Shown: positions 35,082 through 46,597, numbered from the stretch's first letter. The stretch: DNA of 64,000 bases from Theropithecus gelada (GCF_003255815.1 NC_037670.1:66185064-66249063), one strand, 5' to 3'. The notes: generated from the sequence alone by a model not told the origin. Program-made: numbers and translations.

Positions 35082-36622
35082 AAAAGAAGTGGTGGTTACT
35101 TTAAATTTCTTATGGAACCAAGAAAGAGCTGGTATAGCCAAGACAATCCTAAGCAAAAAGAACAAAGCTGGAGGCATCATGCTACCTGACTTCAAACTAT
35201 ATTACAAGGCTACAGTAACCAAAACAGCATGGTACTGGTACCAAAACAGATATATAGACCAATGGAACAGAATAGAGGCCTCAGAAATAACACCACACAT
35301 CTATAATCTGTTCTTTGACTAACCTGACACAAACAACCAATGGGGAAAGGACTCCCTATTTAATAAATGGTGTTGGGAAAACTGGCTAGCCATACGCAAA
35401 AAACTGAAACTGGATCCCTTCCTTATACCTTACACAAAAATTAACTCAAGATGGATTAAATACTTAAATGTAAGACCTAAAACCATAAAAACCCTAAAAG
35501 AAAACCTAGGCAATACTATTCAGAACATAGGCATGGGCAAAGACTTCATGACTAAAACACCAAAAGCAATGGCAACAAAAGCCCAAATTGACAATGGGAT
35601 GTAATTAAACTAAAGAGCTTCTGCACAGCAAAAGAAACTATCATCAGAGTGAGCAGACAACCTACAGAATGGGAGAAAATGTTTGCAATCTATCCATCTG
35701 ACAAAGGGCTAATATCCAGAATCTATAAAGAACTTAAACAAATTTACAAGGAAAAAACAACCCCATCAAAAAGTGGGTGAAGGATATGAAGAGACACTTC
35801 TCAAAAGAAGACATTTATGTGGCCAACAGACATAGGAAAAAAAAACTCATCATCACTGGTCATTAGAGAAATGCAAATCAAACCCACAATGAGATACCAT
35901 CTCATGCCAGTTAGAATGGTGATCATTAAAAAGTCAGGAAACAGCAGATGCTGGAAAGGATGTGGAAAAATTGGAATGCTTTTACACTGTTGGTGGGAGT
36001 GTAAATTAGTTCAACCATTGTGGAAGACAATATGGTGATTCCTCAAGGATCTAGAACCAGAAATACCATTTGACCCAGCAATCTCATTACTTGGCATATA
36101 CCCAAAGGATTATAAATCATTCTACTGTAAAGATACATGCACACACATGTTTATTGCAGCATTATTTGCAATAGCAGAGACTTGGAACCAACCCAAATGT
36201 CCACCAATGATAGACTGGATAAAGAAAATGTGGCACATATTCACCAAGGAATACTATGCAGCCATAAAAAAGAATGAGTTCACGTCCTTTGCCGGGACAT
36301 GGATGAAGCTGGAAACCATCATTTTCAGCAAGCTAACACAGGAACAGAAAACTAACTACCGTATGTTCTCACTCATAAGTGGGAATTGAACAATGAGAAC
36401 ATATGGACACAGGGAGTGGAACATCACCAGGGCCTTTTGGAGGCGGGGGAACAAAGGGAGGGATAGCATTAGGAGAAATACCTAATGTAGATGACGGGTT
36501 GATGGGTGCAGCAAACCACCATGGCATATGTATACCGATGTAACAAACCTGCACATTCTGCAGATGTATCCCAGAACTTAAAGTACAATTAAATAAAAAA
36601 AAAGAAAAGAAAAGAAGTGGTG
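35082..36622 (+). mobile_element. 5'-truncated L1PA inserted into the older L1
   Basis: AAAAGAAGTGGTG at 35082-35094 recurs at 36610-36622, a 13-bp target duplication. Between them is the last third of ORF2 and a primate-type L1 3' UTR (ATGACGGGTTGATGGGTGCA, AAACCTGCACATTCTGC) ending in an A-rich tail. The older antisense L1 text continues without loss across the two duplication copies. Confidence 0.95.
35095..36389 (+). pseudogene. L1 ORF2 C-terminal remnant in the nested L1PA
   Basis: This is the C-terminal part of LINE-1 ORF2p (the protein carries endonuclease and reverse transcriptase domains upstream, both absent here). Open pieces survive at 35095-35322, 35817-36038 and 36147-36389 in different frames, separated by frameshifts and stops. 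The C-terminal cysteine motif C-X3-C-X7-H-X4-C is still readable in the second piece (RCWKGCGKIGMLLHCWWECK). It is a dead fragment with no promoter, ORF1 or catalytic domains. Confidence 0.9.
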
Positions 36623-38287
36623 AGAGTGGGAATCTTTATCTTGTCCGTGATCTTAGAGGAAAAGCTTTCAACTTTCCACTGTTGAATATCATGTTAGCTA
36701 CAGGTTTTCATATATAATCTTTATTGTGTTGAGGTACATTTACTCTATACCTAATCTGTTGAGAATTTTTATCATGAAGTGGTATTAAATTTTGTCAGAT
36801 GCTTTTTCTGTATCAATGGAAAAGATTGTACAGAAAGCCCAGAAATAAACTTATGCTTTTATAGTCAATTTATCTTCAATAAAGTTGCCAAGAATACACA
36901 GTGCGGAAAAAACAATCTCTTCAATAAATTGTGTTAGGAAAACTGGCTATCCGCATGCAGAGTTATGATATTGAATCCTTATCTCACACCATATGCAAAA
37001 ATCAACTCAAATGAATTAAAAACTTAAATATAAAACCTGAAACTGTAAAACTACTGAAGCAAATGTAGGGGAAAGCTTCATGAAACTGGTCTGTTCAATA
37101 ACATTTTAGATGTGACCCCAAAAGCTCATGCAAGAAAAGCAAAAATGGACAAATGGGATTACATTAAACTAAAAGGTTTCTGTACAGCAAAGAAAACAAC
37201 AAAGTAAAGAGACAACTCAATAGTGGGAGAAAATTTTTGCAAAACATACATCGGATAAGGGGTTAATCCAAAATGTATAAGAAACAACTCAATAACAAGA
37301 AAACAAACAATCCAACTAAAAAACGGGCAAAGGATTTGAACAGATATTTCTCAGAGAAGACACTAAATGACTAACAAGTGCATGAAAAAATATTCAACGT
37401 CATTAATCTTTAGAGAAATGCAAAATAAAATCACAATGAGATATCACCTCATACCTGTTAGAATGGCTTTTATAAAATAGAGGAATGATAATGAGTGTTG
37501 GTGAAATTATGGAGACAAGGAAACTCTTGAGTGTTGTGGTCAAATGTAAATTAGTGTAGCAATTGTGGAAAACAGTGTGGAGGTGCCTCAAAAAACTCAG
37601 AACCATCATGATTCTGGGTATACATTCAAAGGAATTGAAATCAGTATATTGAAGGGATAATTGCACTTCCTTTCTCATTGCAGCATTATTCACACACAGT
37701 GTGAATTCACAGCAGTCAAGATATGGAATCAACCAAAGTGTCCATCAATGTATGAATAGATAAAGAAAATGTGAAATGCTATAACAGTGGAATATTCTTT
37801 AGACCTTCAAAAGAAAAAAAATTTGCCACTTGCAACAATGTGGATGAACCTGGAGGACATTATGCTAAGTGAAATAAGCCAGACACTGAAAGACAAATAC
37901 CATATAATCTTACTTAAATGTAGAATCTAAAGAAGTTGAATTCACAGAAGTAGAGAATAGAATAGTGGTTATCAGAGGCGGGGAGTGGGGAAAGAATGGG
38001 GAGTTGTTGATCCAGTGGCACAAAATTTCAGATAGACAGGAGAAATAAGTTTTGAGATCTATTGCACATCAGGGTGACCTATAGTCAATATTCATGTATT
38101 GTATATTTCAAAATTACTAAGAGTAAATGTCAAATGTCTTACCACAAAAAATGATAAGTGAGAAAGATGATGTATATGTTATTTAGCTTGATTTAATCAT
38201 TCCACATTGTGCTCCATAAATGCATACAATTATAATTTGTCCATTAAAAATAATATTAATTAAAAAAGTAAAAAACAGTATGTTTGA

Positions 38288-38654
38288 TAAATAAAGCAAA
38301 ACATAAAAAGAAAAACAAAACCACAGTATTTCTCATCGTATAAAATTATAAAACGAAAAACGTGAGAAACGCTTTGTGTTCATCTCCAACCTGAATCCCT
38401 CAGTAAACTGCTGTTTATAATTTGGGGCCTGTCTTTCCGAATACACAGACACACCCACACATGCAAATATTCATACATTGATGTCAACATACAAACACAT
38501 ACATTAATACATATATAAACACACAGAAAATAAATGTATTCCTCTCTATGCTACTTTCCTTAACACAAATGTGATTATATGTTGTTCAACTTGTATTTAT
38601 CAGTTAATAATACATAAGGAAAATGCATTTTTGTGTAAGTATATGGAGATGCTT
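38288..38654. other. AT-rich sequence between two L1 copies
   Basis: Holds CA-rich text at 38440-38530. Part may be an old L1M 3' region (CTTAACACAAATGTGATTAT, TTCAACTTGTATTTATCAGT), not certain. Confidence 0.4.
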
Positions 38655-38716
38655 ATTCAAGCTTGCTATTACTGGTTTTAAAAATATTCAAGCTTGTTAT
38701 TACTGGTTTTAAAAAT
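38655..38716. repeat. 31-bp tandem duplication at L1 5' junction
   Basis: ATTCAAGCTTG..., 31 bp, at 38655-38685 is followed directly by a second copy at 38686-38716 with one C/T difference. The last bases of copy two overlap the start of the L1 body (AAAATGGCC). Confidence 0.95.
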
Positions 38717-40330
38717 GGCCATACTGCCCAAGGTAATTTATAGATTCAATGCCATCCCCATCAAGCTACCAATGAGTCTCTTCACAGAATTGGAAAGAAC
38801 TGCTTTAAAGTTCATATGGAACCAAAAAAGAGCCCGCATCTCCAAGACAATCCTAAGTCAAAAGAACAAAGCTGGAGGCATCACGCTACCTGACTTCAAA
38901 CTATACTACAAGGCTACAGTAACCAAAACAGCATGGTACTGGTACCAAAACAGAGATATAGACCAATGGAACAGAACAGAGTCCTCAGAAATAATACCAC
39001 ACATCTACAGCCATCTGATCTTTGACAAACCTGAGAGAAACAAGAAATGGGGAAAGGATTCCCTATTTAATAAATGGTGCTGGGAAAATTGGCTAGCCAT
39101 AAGTAGAAAGCTGAAACTGGATCCTTTCCTTACTCCTTATACGAAAATTAATTCGAGATGGATTAGAGACTTAAATGTTAGACCTAATACCATAAAAATC
39201 CTAGAGGAAAACCTAGGTAGTACCATTCAGGACATAGGCATGGGCAAAGACTTCATGTCTAAAACACCAAAAGCAACGGCAGCAAAAGCCAAAATTGACA
39301 AATGGGATCTCATTAAACTAAAGAGCTTCTGCACAGCAAAAGAAACTACCATCAGAGTGAACAGGCAACCTACAGAATGGGAGAAAATTTTTGCAATCTA
39401 CTCATCTGACAAAGGGCTAATATCCAGAACCTACAAAGAACTCAAACAAATTTACAAGAAAAAAACAAACAACCCCATCAAAAAGTGGGCAAAGGATATG
39501 AACAGACATTTCTCAAAAGAAGACATTCATACAGCCAACAGACATGAAAAAATGCTCATCATCACTGGCCATCAGAGAAATGCAAATCAAAACCACAATG
39601 AGATACCATCTCACACCAGTTAGAATGGCGATCATTAAAAAGTCAGGAAACAACAGGTGCTGGAGAGGATGTGGAGAAATAGGAACACTTTTACACTGTT
39701 GGTGGGATTGTAAACTAGTTCAACCATTATGGAAAACAGTATGGCGATTCCTCAAGGATCTAGAACTAGATGTACCATATGACCCAGCCATCCCATTACT
39801 GGGGATATACCCAAAGGATTATAAATTATGCTGCTATAAAGACACATGCACACGTATGTTTATTGCAGCACTATTCACAATAGCAAAGACTTGGAATCAA
39901 CCCAAATGTCCATCAGTGACAGATTGGATTAAGAAAATGTGGCACATATACACCATGGAATACTATGCAGCCATAAAAAAAGGATGAGTTTGTGTCCTTT
40001 GTAGGGACATGGATGCAGCTGGAATCCATCATTCTTAGCAAACTATCACAAGAACAGAAAACCAAACACCGCATGTTCTCACTCATAGGTGGGAACTGAA
40101 CAATGAGATCACTTGGACTCAGGAAGGGGAACATCACACACCGGGGCCTATCATGGGGAGGGGGGAGGGGGAAGGGATTGCACTGGGAGTTATACCTGAT
40201 GTAAATGACGAGTTGATGGGTGCAGCACACCAACAAGGCACAAGTATACATATGTAACAAACCTGCACGTTATGCACATGTACCCTACAACTTACAGTAT
40301 AATAATAATAAATAAATTTAAAAAAAAATA
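38712..40330 (+). mobile_element. 5'-truncated L1PA (ORF2 C-terminus to 3' tail)
   Basis: It starts within ORF2 (ATGGCCATACTGCCCAAGGT), runs through the 3' UTR with its G-rich tract (40155-40175), the GACGAGTTGATGGGTGCAGC and AACCTGCACGTTATGCACAT phrases, and ends in a TAATAATAAATAAA tail. The 3' UTR text suggests an older L1PA subfamily (around L1PA6-8). No clear target duplication is visible because both sides are A/T-rich and the 5' side carries a tandem duplication. Confidence 0.95.
38715..39987 (+). pseudogene. L1 ORF2 C-terminal remnant, two frames
   Basis: A long frame from the L1 start (MAILPKVIYRFNAIP at its beginning) stays open to 39622 with ORF2p-like sequence up to about 39540. 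A frameshift near 39540-39545 moves the reading to a second frame, 39544-39987, which carries the cysteine motif C-X3-C-X7-H-X4-C (residues 39, 43, 51, 56 of that frame) and LLGIYPKDYKL. A further indel in an A-run at about 39980 ends the frame early. Endonuclease and reverse transcriptase regions are missing, so it is inactive. Confidence 0.92.
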
Positions 40331-41495
40331 TTGACTTTCTTAGTTTATATGATTTCTATCTACCACACTGAATTCTATTATGAGCACTACTGTGAGAGTT
40401 TCTTAGTATTTTTGTTTTCACAGTCATGTATTAAAGTGACCAAATAATTTTTCTCTTCTCTTCTCACTTCTCTGCTCTCTCCTCCTCATTTTCCACTCTT
40501 CCCCTTCCTTCTTTTCCTTTTCTTCTTTCTCTCCTCACACGTCTGCCAATCATACCCTATTTTGTTACTCAATTTTGTATATTTATATTTTCAAAAGGTA
40601 TCATCAACTGTTATGTAGCTTTTCAGCTTTTGATATAAAATTGCTTGGGATATTGCTTTCAATTCTTTATTTTCTCCTGAGTTTCTCATAAATTTTCTTT
40701 TTCATGACTGCAGATATAGATATATATATAATATATTTAATTTTATTTTTCAGATTTTTTGTTTTAAATATTTTGTCTTACAAAACTAAAATTTTATTTT
40801 ATCTATAGATTCTTTATCTTAAGTTTCAATTTCTTGTTGCTATTTCTTAACTATTTCAATCTCACTTTTTTGTTTTTTAAATTTTGTTTTATTCTGTTAT
40901 TTTATTTTATTTTTCAATCTCACTTTTTAAACCGAACACTTTTTTATTACCAGAAAAGATGCTTAGTTCATTTATTCTCAATATTTTTTATTTAACACAA
41001 AATTTTTGAAAGGTTAAAGATTGGAAACATCCAATGGGTTTTAATATAAAGTTTTTTCCTTGTTTTTATTATAAAATAATCTTAATTTCAGAGTTGAGGT
41101 CCTTTTAGATTTCAATAATTTTTAATAGTTTTCTTTCATCAGTTCCATTTTTTTATTTTTGATGGTGGTATTTTGCTCTTCTTTTCATTTCTACTCGATT
41201 GCATTAAGGACAAAGAACATAACCTACAATTTAGCAACATTTTGGTATTTATTAAGGTATATTTTGAAAAAAATGCATAAATAATTTCATGAATGTCTCA
41301 CTGTAATAAAAGATTGTACCCTCTCATTTTATGAGGTACCAAGCAACAGACACAAACAGTAACAGTGAGCGCTTTCAAAGTGGAAGAGGTTATACTAGAC
41401 ACCAGCCATGACCACTTCTCAAAATTTCTTGTTTGATCATGTGTGCTACTTTTTAAAATCAGACAATTTATGAAAGAACTAACAATTTTTCAGCG
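40331..41495. other. Very T/A-rich sequence with a polypyrimidine tract
   Basis: A CT-rich tract with almost no purines runs from about 40449 to 40537, and an (AT)n-like run at 40714-40740. Otherwise unique. Confidence 0.5.
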
Positions 41496-41837
41496 TTACA
41501 TAATATAGTAATGAAAATTATTTTGCCAAAAGCTATTGAGTTCTGTCAAACTGTGATCTGTTAAATGAGGCCAAAGAGAAAAATCAATTTTAGTGATTTT
41601 TATTCCTGAATTGCCACACTGTGTTTCCAAATCGCCATATTGAGTTAGTTTGTTCCCAGGGCTAAAAGAGTGGGCACATTTTCCAGTCCTCAGGCACTCT
41701 TTACAGTCTTCCATAGGGTCCTCAGAGAAATAGCAACTGAAATCCACAGTAGCAGCTGCCACTTCTGATGGCACCGAGCATGCGTTAATGGAAGCATTGG
41801 CCTTTACACAAATGGACGTGCTTGTTTCTTGTCCCAT
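41496..41837 (-). other. Unassigned 113-codon open frame
   Basis: The minus-strand frame is cysteine-rich (CYFSEDPMEDCKECLRTGKC among its residues) and does not overlap a recognised repeat, but I know no family it belongs to. There is no splice site, Kozak or CpG-rich promoter context and a stop lies just upstream in frame. It could be a decayed retrocopy fragment or chance. Confidence 0.2.
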
Positions 41838-42369
41838 GTCCCATCAGTCTGAGTGTCCATCTTCTCACCACAAATGGATTTACAGTGATTATACAAAGAC
41901 GAAGTTGAGCTTAATGATTTTATTAAGTGGGATGCAATAAGATAAATCCAGATTTTTTGATAAGATTGTCAGTGATGAGGAACCCATCTAAAAAGAACGT
42001 AAAGGCTGCCTACCTGTCTGCTAATGCTATGGCATGAAGACAATTAATATGTCTTTGAAGACCTCAATTATATCATTTTTGCCCATAGATTAACTATGTG
42101 ATATTTGACTAGTTTGCCAGTTGCTTATTCATAAATGTGTTATATGTTTAACGTAATCTCTAAGGCTTCTTACACTAAACATTCCATATTTCTAAATTTT
42201 ATATAACTGTATTGATATTAAAAATAAATAGATAATTTCATAAAGAACAACACTTTTTGGCATCATTCTACACTTTTTGGCATCATTTTGTGGAAAAAAG
42301 GCTGAGAGAGTTAGTGGACCTAAGCTATTGGTGACCTGTCAATTTAACCTACCCTTAACTGAGCAATGA
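41838..42369. other. Unique sequence
   Basis: No repeat family recognised. A 20-bp tandem duplication (unit ACACTTTTTGGCATCATTCT) occupies 42250-42289. Confidence 0.5.
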
Positions 42370-42550
42370 AGTCAATGATAGCTGGTATGCTTGTGTTCTA
42401 ATCCTGGATTATCTGTGAGATAGTGAACAAATCTCTTAACTTCTATGGGTCTTTGTTTTGTTTCCACATCTATAAAAAGGGATTCTTTGGTGTTTGGTGA
42501 GACATTAAGTATGATTGTGTTCTGTTAGCTACACAGTTCATTATTAGTGC
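42370..42550 (+). repeat. MIR SINE
   Basis: TTCTAATCCTGGATTATCTG, GAACAAATCTCTTAACTTCT and TTTCCACATCTATAAAAAGGG follow the MIR order (CCAGCTCTGCC ... TGGGCAAGTCACTTAACCTC ... CATCTGTAAAATGGG). Confidence 0.65.
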
Positions 42551-42697
42551 AACATGGTATCGTTAAAATAGAAGCAAACAAGTTATAGTACGTGTAGATC
42601 ATATTACACTTGCTTCTAGGCACCACTTATAAATAATAGAAGAGCAGATAAATGCATAAGATGCCTCAAGAGGACGCATGTGAGACCATGCATGTGA

Positions 42698-42760
42698 GAT
42701 GCTATGGTCTCAATGTCCCCCCAAAATGCAAACATTGAAATCCTGAAACATTGAATTTCA
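42698..42760 (+). repeat. MLT1-type LTR start fragment
   Basis: TGCTATGGTCTCAATGTCCC then CCAAAATGCAAACATTGAAA resembles the first 45-60 bp of an MLT1-type LTR. Similarity stops at a hairpin at 42756-42778. Confidence 0.45.
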
Positions 42761-42779
42761 GACACAAGGTGTCTGAAAA

Positions 42780-43334
42780 TTGTATCTTACTATAACATCC
42801 TGAGAGATCTGGGCCTGTTTACCTATGAAAAGGAAATTCAGTGGTGTGCACACGGATGACTTTATGAAGACTTATCACGATTGTGATTAGAGGTGAGTGA
42901 AATATTTTGAGCTTCCCAAGGATGCAGACTCAAAAGGAAAGCATACCAGAGGGGGTATTTTTACTTAATATAATATCATTTCAAAAAGAAAAGAAAAGAA
43001 ATCCCTTATCTTTCAAAATTGCTAGCTCCTAGTTGCTAGTCATCATCAAGAAAAGTTGGGTGATCATCTTCCAGGAAGTCTGTAGACGGAGTCCTGTCTT
43101 GGGTAGACTGTTTCTAAGTGAAAAATCATTTTTTATCCAATGATTCTACATTCTAATAAAATCTTCCGTCAGAAGTACCCTTGGTTAAAAAACGATAGGA
43201 AATAAGTTATTTTGTTGCTACTTATACATGTGGAATTCCAGGGTAATAACATTAATTATTGGTATGAAGCCTCATTTTTCTATCCATTACTTGTTTAGAT
43301 GCACCCGTATGATGTGAGGCAGGCATTCACACTC
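42780..43334. other. Unique sequence, nothing recognised
   Basis: AAAAG repeats at about 42983-43000; otherwise no feature. Confidence 0.4.
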
Positions 43335-43470
43335 GGGTGCTTGAAGGGAAGAAACAGAAGCTCAGAGAGGTTAAATGGCCCCTACAAAGCCAAGTAGAAA
43401 CCAGCAGAGCAAAGGCTCAGAATACTGTTTTAATTTAGATGTTAATCCAGGGGTCTGTCCCCAGGGACAA
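43335..43470 (-). repeat. MIR SINE, antisense
   Basis: AAACAGAAGCTCAGAGAGGT, TAAATGGCCCCTACAAAGCC and GTAGAAACCAGCAGAGCAAAG match antisense MIR (GAAACTGAGGCTCAGAGAGG ... AGTGGCAGAGC). Confidence 0.65.
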
Positions 43471-43801
43471 GTGATAGGAGACTTGCAAGGGATTTGCTCA
43501 CCTGGAGCAAGGGATTTGCTCCAGCCTCTTCTAACTTTTCTGTATCAACTGACGGCGTGAGAGAGTGTGGGGGTGGGAGACCATTACAGCCCAGGAGCAG
43601 ATTAAAGATTGGAAATTAATCACAATATTATAGAATGTTTCCTTCCCTTCACTCCCCATCAAGAGGGCCCCAGTATAACAACAATGGATTGCAGCTGAAG
43701 GAGCTGAAATTCAGACTTTTCCTGAGGAAAAATCTAAGGGAAACTCAATGGTAACTGACAGCCTAATGTCTAGCCTGGTATACATAAAACCTCACACCAA
43801 A

Positions 43802-44184
43802 GACCTTATTATGGGTCGAATGCTTGTGTCTCCCTCCACCCCCAAATTCACATGTTAAAGTCTAATCCCCAACATGGTGGTGTAAGGACATGGGGCATTT
43901 GGGAGGTGATTAGTTCAGGGGGGTAGAGCCCTTATATGAATGAGAATAGTCTCATTATAAGAAAAGGCACAAGACAGATGATCTCTCTCTTCATTATGTG
44001 AAGACGCAAAGAGAAGATGGCCATCTTCCAACCAGGAAGGGAGCCCTCACCAGGCACTGTAACTGATGCTGTCATGATCTTGGACTTACCAGGCTCCAGA
44101 ACCCTGAGAAATAAATGCCTGTTGTTTAAGCCACCCAGTCTGTGAAATTCTGTTATAATAGCCCAAGCTGACTAAGGCAGACCT
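43802..44184 (+). repeat. MLT1-type solo LTR with 5-bp target duplication
   Basis: GACCT at 43802-43806 recurs at 44180-44184. The LTR between (43807-44179) reads TATTATGGGTCGAATGC, CAAATTCACATGTTAAAGTC, GGTGATTAGTTCAGG, GAGAAATAAATGCCTGTTGT, TTTAAGCCACCCAGTCTGTG and ends CTAAGGCA. The 5-bp duplication and CA end fit ERVL-MaLR. No internal sequence, so a solo LTR. Confidence 0.88.
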
Positions 44185-44469
44185 ATCAACTCCGGATCTT
44201 ATTAGCCAATAAATCATGTCTGGCTTTCAATAAAAGATTACAAGGCATGCTAAAAGGCAAAGAAAAGCCTTATAGTCTGAAGAAACAAGGCAGGCATTAG
44301 AACCAGAATCAGATATGATGCAGATATTGAATTATGAGACAAGGAATTTAGAACAACTATGATGAATATGTTAAGGGTTCTACTGGAAATAATCAACAAC
44401 ATGCAAGAACAGATTGGGTGTGTAAGGCGAAAGATGGAAGCTCCAAGAAAGAATTGAAAGAATATCCTA

Positions 44470-44770
44470 AGGTCGTGCCTGTAATCCCAGTACTTTGGGA
44501 GGCCAAGACAGGCAGATCACTTGAGCCCAAGTGTTCGAGACCAGCCTGGGAAACATTGCAAAACCCCGTCTCTACAAAAAATACAAAAATTATCCAGGTG
44601 TGGTGGCTTGCACCTGTAGTCCCAGCTACTCAGGAGGCTGAGGCAGGAGGATCACTTGAGCCCAGGAGGTGGAGGTTGCAGTGAGCTGAGATCACGCCCC
44701 TGTACTCCAGCCTGGGTGACAGACTGAAATCCTGTTTCAAAAAACAAACACAAATAAACGAACAAAAATA
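44470..44770 (+). repeat. Alu, slightly 5'-truncated, inside L1M
   Basis: It lacks the first bases (starts near CGTGCCTGTAATCCCAGTAC) and ends in a tail of CAAA/AATAAA units. GATCACTTGAGCCCA occurs in both monomers, typical of the older J-type. L1M text resumes after it. Confidence 0.9.
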
Positions 44771-45559
44771 GAAAATCCTAGAAATTAAAATAGTGTAACA
44801 GAAATAAAGAATGCCTTTGAAGGGTTCTTCAGTAGACTGGATGAGGCCAACAAAAGAATTAATACTCTCAAGTATTCTCAAATTCTCCAATATTAATACT
44901 CATATATGTCAATAGGAATTTCCCAAACAGAAATGTAAGCATAAAAAAGAAAGACAGAATAGAGTACTCATAAAAAGTAAAATAATTTTAAAAAGTGCAA
45001 TGCACAATTAACGGGAACATCAGGAGGTATAGAAAGATGGAATGGAATGGAAGAAGTATTTAAAGTAAAAATGGCTGAGAATTTTTCAAAATCAATGACA
45101 TAAACAAAATCAGAGATACAAGAAGCTTACAGAACACCAAAAAGAAAAGCAAACAAAAACACCCTAAATATTGGAAACGTCATATTCAAATTGCATAAAA
45201 CAAAACATTAAACAAATTGAAAGAAGCCAGGGGTTGGTGGGGGAAACCTTACCAAAAGAGGAAAAAGGATAAGAATTAGAGGGGTCATCTCATCAGACCA
45301 TGCAGGCCAGACAAAGTAGAGTGAAATATTTAAAGTCAAACAAGAAAACAGAAACAAAAACAAAATTCTAGAATTCTATCTTCACTGCACATGAAGCAGT
45401 ATATTGTTTTTAAAGTTAGTTAACAAACTTATGTTAGTTTTAAATGTATATTGCAAACTCTATGACAACAACAAAAACCTTTTTAAAAATCTAACTGATA
45501 TGTTAAGATATGAAAGAAAATGGAATCATATGAAATTCTCAATGAAAATCAGAGAAGGC

Positions 45560-45601
45560 AGGGCCAGGCTTGATGGCTCATGTCTGCAATCTCAGCACTT
45601 A
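45560..45601 (+). repeat. Isolated 5' scrap of an Alu
   Basis: GGCCAGGCTTGATGGCTCAT followed by GTCTGCAATCTCAGCACTT is the first 40 bp of an Alu; the next base is already L1M (GATATTATCAACATTTCAATAATCACC). The rest of the Alu has been lost. Confidence 0.75.
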
Positions 45602-46597
45602 GGATATTATCAACATTTCAATAATCACCTTAAATGTGAATGATCTAAACACACCAAGTAAAATACAGAGATTTTCAGAGTGAATAAAATTTTTTAAAAA
45701 CCCCACAAAATCCAACGGTGCGTTGTCTACAAGAAATCCATTTTAAATATTTCTCAGGTTAAAAGAAAAGAAATGGAAAAGATATACTGTGCTAATTCTA
45801 GCCAAAAGAAAACTGGAATAGATATTTTAATTTTGGACAAAAAGGACCTAAGAAAAAGAAAAATTATCAGGGATATAAAATGGCTTACGTAATGATAAAG
45901 GGGTAAATTCCTGAAAAAGACAAAGCAATCCTATATTTGTACGCACTAGAAAGCTCATGTTAAAATCTGAGGCAGAACCCGAAAAAACAGCAGAGACAGA
46001 GACAGAATCACCAATACATTAAAATGCTGTGACAAAAATAAAAGTACAATTTGCTTTAGTGTGTTGGATGCAGCAAAGTATTGTTTAGAGGGAAACTTAT
46101 AGCATTATGCTGTAGAAGAAGAAATATCTAAAATCAGTAATATAGGCTTTCATCTTAGGAAACTAGGAAAAGAATAGCAAATGAAATCTAAATTAAGGAG
46201 AACAAAATAAATAATAAAAATGAGAACAGAAATTCAAAAAATGAAAATGAGGAAATAATAGACATGATCAACAAAATCAAAAGTTGATTCTTTGCAAAGA
46301 TCAATCATATTGATACATCTCTAGCTAGACTAACCTACCATAAGAGAGAATACAAAATCACCAACATCAGAAATAAAGTAAGGGTCATCATTACTGATCT
46401 TATGAAAATAAACAAATAAAGTAAAAGAATGCTTTGAATAACTGTGCCCATAAATTTGACAAATTAAATAGTCCAACTCTTTGAAAGATGCATGTTACCA
46501 AAACTCACGAAAGAAGAAATAAAATAATCTGAATAGGCTTATACACACAAAATAAATTTAATCAATAATTAATAAACTTCAAAAGGAAAAGAAAACA

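Larger units (their letters stand above)
34398..38287 (+). mobile_element. Twin-primed (5'-inverted) L1, split by a younger L1
   Basis: From 34407 to about 36833 (excluding the nested copy) the text is antisense L1 ORF2 (ATGCCAGTATCATAGCATTT, GATGCCTCCAGCTTTCTTCC, AGGAATAGCATTGAATCTTT). From about 36834 to 38278 it is sense ORF2 through to the 3' end (GCCCAGAAATAAACTTATGC, GGAAAACTGGCTATCCGC, TGGATGAACCTGGAGGACAT). The outer end of the inverted part and the first base of the sense part are neighbours in L1 coordinates, which is the signature of twin priming. TATGTTTGA at 34398-34406 and 38279-38287 is a possible target duplication. Class is roughly L1PB/L1MA. Confidence 0.85.

Noticed and set aside
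38694..39987. Possible active LINE-1 gene
   Set aside because: Only the ORF2 C-terminal end is present, with a frameshift and an early stop; endonuclease, reverse transcriptase core, ORF1 and promoter are absent.
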